From assembly GCF_000427885.1 (NCBI RefSeq), contig NZ_ATYW01000010.1, positions 186,001-250,000 of the forward strand: a DNA stretch of 64,000 nt. Reading direction: 5' to 3'. The translations under genes were made by a program, and so were the position numbers. Below are positions 61,332-64,000 of this stretch, piece by piece (position 1 is the first letter of the stretch; each line of letters opens with the position of its first letter). The stretch comes from Glycomyces tenuis DSM 44171. Lineage in GTDB: Bacteria; Actinomycetota; Actinomycetes; Mycobacteriales; Micromonosporaceae. The notes below the pieces were generated by a model. That model saw only the letters and a program-made list of their open reading frames with translations. It did not search any database and was not told the origin of the DNA.

Positions 61332-62291
61332 ATGCAACATGCGATCGAGGTCAGAGGGCTGACGAAGGCGTTCGGCAACGTCCGCGCCCTCGACGGCGTG
61401 GACCTCACCGCCCCGGCCGGCTCCGTCCTGGGGGTCCTCGGACCCAACGGAGCCGGCAAGACCACCGCGGTCCGCGTCCTGAGCACCCTCACCGTCCCCG
61501 ACGGCGGCACCGCCCGCGTCCTGGGACTCGACGTGGTCGCCCAGGCCGGCGAGGTCCGCCACCGCATCGGCCTGACCGGCCAGTACGCCGGCCTGGACCA
61601 CGACCTGACCGGCGAGCAGAACCTCGTGCTCCTCGCCCGCATGCTCGGCGCCTCCCGGGCCCAGGCGAAGGCGCGGGCCGCCGAGCTGCTCGAACGCTTC
61701 GACCTCGTCCACGCGGCGAGCCGGGCGGCGGGCAAGTACTCCGGCGGCATGCGCCGCCGCCTCGACCTGGCCGCGTCCATCGTCCGCCGCCCCGAGGTCC
61801 TGTTCCTCGACGAGCCGACCACAGGATTGGACCCGAAGAGCCGCAACGGGCTGTGGGACGTCGTCCGCGATCTGGTCGCCGAGGGCACCACGGTGCTGCT
61901 GACCACCCAGTACCTGGAGGAGGCCGACCAGTTGGCCGACTCCATCGCCGTCATCGACGCCGGGCGAGTCATCGCCTCCGGCGCACCGACCGAGCTCAAG
62001 CAGATGGTCGGCGGCCTGGTGCTGCGCATGCGGCCGGTGCGGCCCGAGGCCATGACGCAGCTGGCCGACCTCGCCAACTGGACCATCGGGGCCCGGGCCA
62101 AGCTCGAGGAGGGCGAGGCGATCGTGCCGGTCGCCCACGCCGGGGAGGCCACGGCGGTGATGTCGCGCGTGACGCAGGCCGGGATCGACCTGGTCTCGTT
62201 CGGGCTCGACGAGCCCACACTCGACGAGGTGTTCCTGACCCTGACCGGCCACCGGGCCGAGTCGGCGACCGAAGAGGAGGTCACGGCATGA
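61332..62291 (+). CDS. DrrA-like ABC ATPase
   Basis: 319 aa, ATPase of a daunorubicin-resistance type exporter. Walker A GPNGAGKTT, Q loop TGQYAGLDHDLTGEQNL, signature YSGGMRRRLDLAASIV, Walker B EVLFLDEPTTGLD, and the DrrA C-terminal region SFGLDEPTLDEVFLTLTGH. ATG at 61332 follows AAAGG. Overlaps the permease gene by ATGA. Substrate unknown, but resistance or secretion of a hydrophobic metabolite is usual. Confidence 0.92.
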   Translation: MQHAIEVRGLTKAFGNVRALDGVDLTAPAGSVLGVLGPNGAGKTTAVRVLSTLTVPDGGTARVLGLDVVAQAGEVRHRIGLTGQYAGLDHDLTGEQNLVLLARMLGASRAQAKARAAELLERFDLVHAASRAAGKYSGGMRRRLDLAASIVRRPEVLFLDEPTTGLDPKSRNGLWDVVRDLVAEGTTVLLTTQYLEEADQLADSIAVIDAGRVIASGAPTELKQMVGGLVLRMRPVRPEAMTQLADLANWTIGARAKLEEGEAIVPVAHAGEATAVMSRVTQAGIDLVSFGLDEPTLDEVFLTLTGHRAESATEEEVTA

Positions 62292-63076
62292 CGACTACGA
62301 CTTGGACCACGAGGCGCGGCACGCTCGCGCAGTCGGCGTCGATGGCGGCGCGCTCGCTCGCCTCGATCAAGAACAACCCGGCGACGCTCATCGAGTTCTT
62401 CATGATCCCGCTGATGATCCTGCTGTCCATCACCTTCTTCATGGGCGGCCAGATGATGGGCAGCTGGCAGGACTTCCTGCAGTACGCAGGGCCGACGATC
62501 ATCGTCATGGGCCTGTTCTTCGCGATCCCCTCCACCGGCCTGAGCCTGTTCGCCGACCTCAAATCCGGGGTGTTCGACCGGCTGACCGCGATGCCGGTGT
62601 CCCGCTTCGCGCTGCTGGGCGGCCGCGTGGGCGCCGACATGGTCAAGCACACCTGGGCGCTGCTCGTCGTCGGCGGCGTCGCCTTCGCCATCGGCTACCG
62701 GGCCGACGGCGGCGTCCTCGGCGTCCTCGCCGCCGTGGGCGTGGTGCTGCTGTTCATGTTCAGCGTCTCGTGGTCGATGGTGCTGGTGGGCCTGACCGCC
62801 AAGACCGAGGACCAGATCCAGACGTGGATGATCGCCCTGCTCATGCCGCTGTCGTACACGTCGACGGCGTTCATCGAGGTGGAGACGCTGCCCGGCGCGA
62901 TCCAATGGCTCGCCGAGATCAACCCGCTGACGGCCCTGTCGGAGACCGTCCGGGACCTGCTCAACGGCGATGCACCGGGAGGCTACTTCCTGGCGCTGCT
63001 GGGCTGGTGCGCCGGAGCGGTGGCGGTGTTCGTGCCGCTGTCGCTGCGGGCCTACCGGCGCAAGCTCACGAACTGA
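62288..63076 (+). CDS. DrrB-like ABC-2 permease
   Basis: 262 aa with about six membrane helices, and the ABC-2 features FFAIPSTGLSLFADLKSGVFDRLTAMPVSR (coupling region) and INPLTALSETVRDLLNG before the last helix. Translationally coupled to the ATPase gene. It ends inside the convergent regulator gene (11-bp overlap). Confidence 0.9.
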   Translation: MTTTTWTTRRGTLAQSASMAARSLASIKNNPATLIEFFMIPLMILLSITFFMGGQMMGSWQDFLQYAGPTIIVMGLFFAIPSTGLSLFADLKSGVFDRLTAMPVSRFALLGGRVGADMVKHTWALLVVGGVAFAIGYRADGGVLGVLAAVGVVLLFMFSVSWSMVLVGLTAKTEDQIQTWMIALLMPLSYTSTAFIEVETLPGAIQWLAEINPLTALSETVRDLLNGDAPGGYFLALLGWCAGAVAVFVPLSLRAYRRKLTN

Positions 63077-64000
63077 ACGGCCAGCCTTCGCCACGGTTCA
63101 TCTCGGCGGCCCGACGCTCCAAGTCGCGGTCGCCGAGTTCGTTCGCCACCTTGGCGAGCTGCCGGTACAGCCACATCGAGACCTCGGAGAACTGGATGTA
63201 CCTCGGGCGGTCGGCCGCGGCGGAGAGCAGCTCGTCACGGGCCTCCTCGAGGCGTCCCAGGCGGCGCAGGCACACGGCGGCGGAGACGCGTGCCGCCATC
63301 ACGTTCTCGGAGCTCCCCGCGCGGTCCGCGCGGGCCTGCTCGCCTCGAAGGAAGGCGAGTGTGGCCTCCGGGTCGTCGCCGTGCGCCGCGTCGAGGCGCC
63401 ACAGGCCCTCGGCGATGACCGAGTCGGCGAGGTCGGCGCCGAGCTCGGACTCGATCCGCAGCGCGCGGGACAGCAGGCGGCGGGCCTCGTCGTAGTCGCC
63501 GTTCCGCTCGCTGAGCCCCGCCAGGCCCTGGAGCGACATCAGGAGGCCGAAGCGCTCCCCGAGCGCCTCGAAGATGGCGTTGCACTCGGTCAGCTCGGCC
63601 GCCGAGCGGTCGAGGTCACCGGCCCGCTCGGAGAAGCCGGAGCAGAACAGCAGGGCCATGCCCCTGGCCTGGAGTTCCTCCGGGCCTTCCCCGTCGAGCC
63701 CGTCGAGGGTGCGGCGCACGGCCTCCTCGTCGCTCGCGAGGACGCCCAGCAGCGCGGGGGCCAACTTCAGCGTCGGGAAGGCCTCGAACAGGTCGTGCTC
63801 CTCGGCGAGTCTCACGGCCTCCTCCCAACCCGCGGTGATGTCGGACGGGTCGAGCTCCCCGGCCCACAGGCCCCAGGTGCCCGACATGCAGACCAGGGCC
63901 CGGTCCATGGGGTCGACCTCCCCTTCCATGGCGCGCACCTGGAACGCCAGTTCCTGGCCTTCCTTGCGGTAGCCGCGCATCCACCAGTACCAGGCGAGGG
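63066..64000 (-). CDS. AfsR/SARP-like TPR protein (C-terminal part, truncated by window end)
   Basis: The 3' part of a gene that continues past the window; at least 311 residues are seen, the first being LAWYWWMRGYRKEGQELAF. This Trp-rich helix and the TPR-like repeats that follow (GDLDRSAAELTECNAIFEALGE; GDYDEARRLLSRALRIESELG; GRLEEARDELLSAAADRP) are typical of the C-terminal end of AfsR/BTAD (SARP) and LAL-type regulators. An N-terminal DNA-binding domain would lie outside the window, so the class is a strong guess only. Convergent with DrrB-like permease. Confidence 0.65.
   Translation of the reverse strand, partial: LAWYWWMRGYRKEGQELAFQVRAMEGEVDPMDRALVCMSGTWGLWAGELDPSDITAGWEEAVRLAEEHDLFEAFPTLKLAPALLGVLASDEEAVRRTLDGLDGEGPEELQARGMALLFCSGFSERAGDLDRSAAELTECNAIFEALGERFGLLMSLQGLAGLSERNGDYDEARRLLSRALRIESELGADLADSVIAEGLWRLDAAHGDDPEATLAFLRGEQARADRAGSSENVMAARVSAAVCLRRLGRLEEARDELLSAAADRPRYIQFSEVSMWLYRQLAKVANELGDRDLERRAAEMNRGEGWPFSS

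Overview
The window reads as chromosomal DNA of a high-GC Gram-positive actinomycete. Diagnostic signs are the near-universal G/C at third codon positions, many GTG/TTG starts and ATGA stop-start overlaps, and the linkages alaS-ruvX-mltG-aroE, metF-idsA and recA-recX-DUF3046. Two regulatory sites are also typical of actinobacteria: a LexA box of the TCGAAC-N4-GTTCGA type and a RecA-NDp type promoter in front of recA. A filamentous actinomycete, perhaps a glycomycete, is my best guess; the genus cannot be proved from the sequence alone. No tRNA, rRNA, CRISPR array, transposase, prophage or plasmid function was found.

Layout. 1-3.3 kb: the end of an ABC-2 exporter and an HTTM membrane protein with a small partner. 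3.4-12 kb: a long minus-strand housekeeping run, rarA - membrane protein - DUF948 - DUF6167 - alaS - ruvX - mltG - aroE - DCC oxidoreductase. 12-17.6 kb: cstA, a lipoprotein, a sugar dehydrogenase and a membrane Ser/Thr kinase. 17.8-21 kb: aspS, then about 0.8 kb of non-coding DNA with two arrays of roughly 32-bp repeats, then a HEPN protein under a perfect SOS box. 21-27.4 kb: a redox-dead DsbA/FrnE-TPR protein, metF and idsA (divergent), and a PrsW protease pair. 27.5-31.6 kb: amino-acid genes ilvE, leuB and serA. 31.8-35.3 kb: recX-recA, DUF3046 and an AcnR-like TetR regulator. 35.3-39.5 kb: a membrane-anchored Hsp70-like receptor and a DEAD-box helicase. 39.7-44.5 kb: three tandem double-GNAT paralogues, a SigE-type ECF sigma factor with a membrane partner, and cspA. 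45-51.7 kb: an ABC exporter with an 11-residue tail repeat, an HTH protein, a membrane protein, an ABC-F protein and an M23 peptidase. 51.8-61.1 kb: a sugar-use island. 61.3-64 kb: a DrrAB-type exporter and the end of an AfsR/SARP-like TPR regulator.

How the genes work together. The sugar island is self-contained: a Tat lipoprotein binding protein and two permeases import an oligosaccharide, a GH3 enzyme with a carbohydrate-binding tail cleaves it, and a ROK repressor and a LacI repressor control the two arms. Each arm has a matching palindromic operator in front of its genes. A 14-bp hairpin between the binding-protein and permease genes probably sets their ratio. No transport ATPase is encoded here, so a shared ATPase elsewhere is implied.

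DNA-damage biology appears three times: rarA, recA-recX with a LexA-independent type promoter, and the SOS-boxed HEPN gene. The most unusual items are that HEPN gene with a repeat array running into its 3' end, the Hsp70 ATPase fused to a transmembrane segment and extracellular domain, the DsbA-fold protein without its cysteines, and three 11-bp-spaced heptamers in front of the DrrAB genes.
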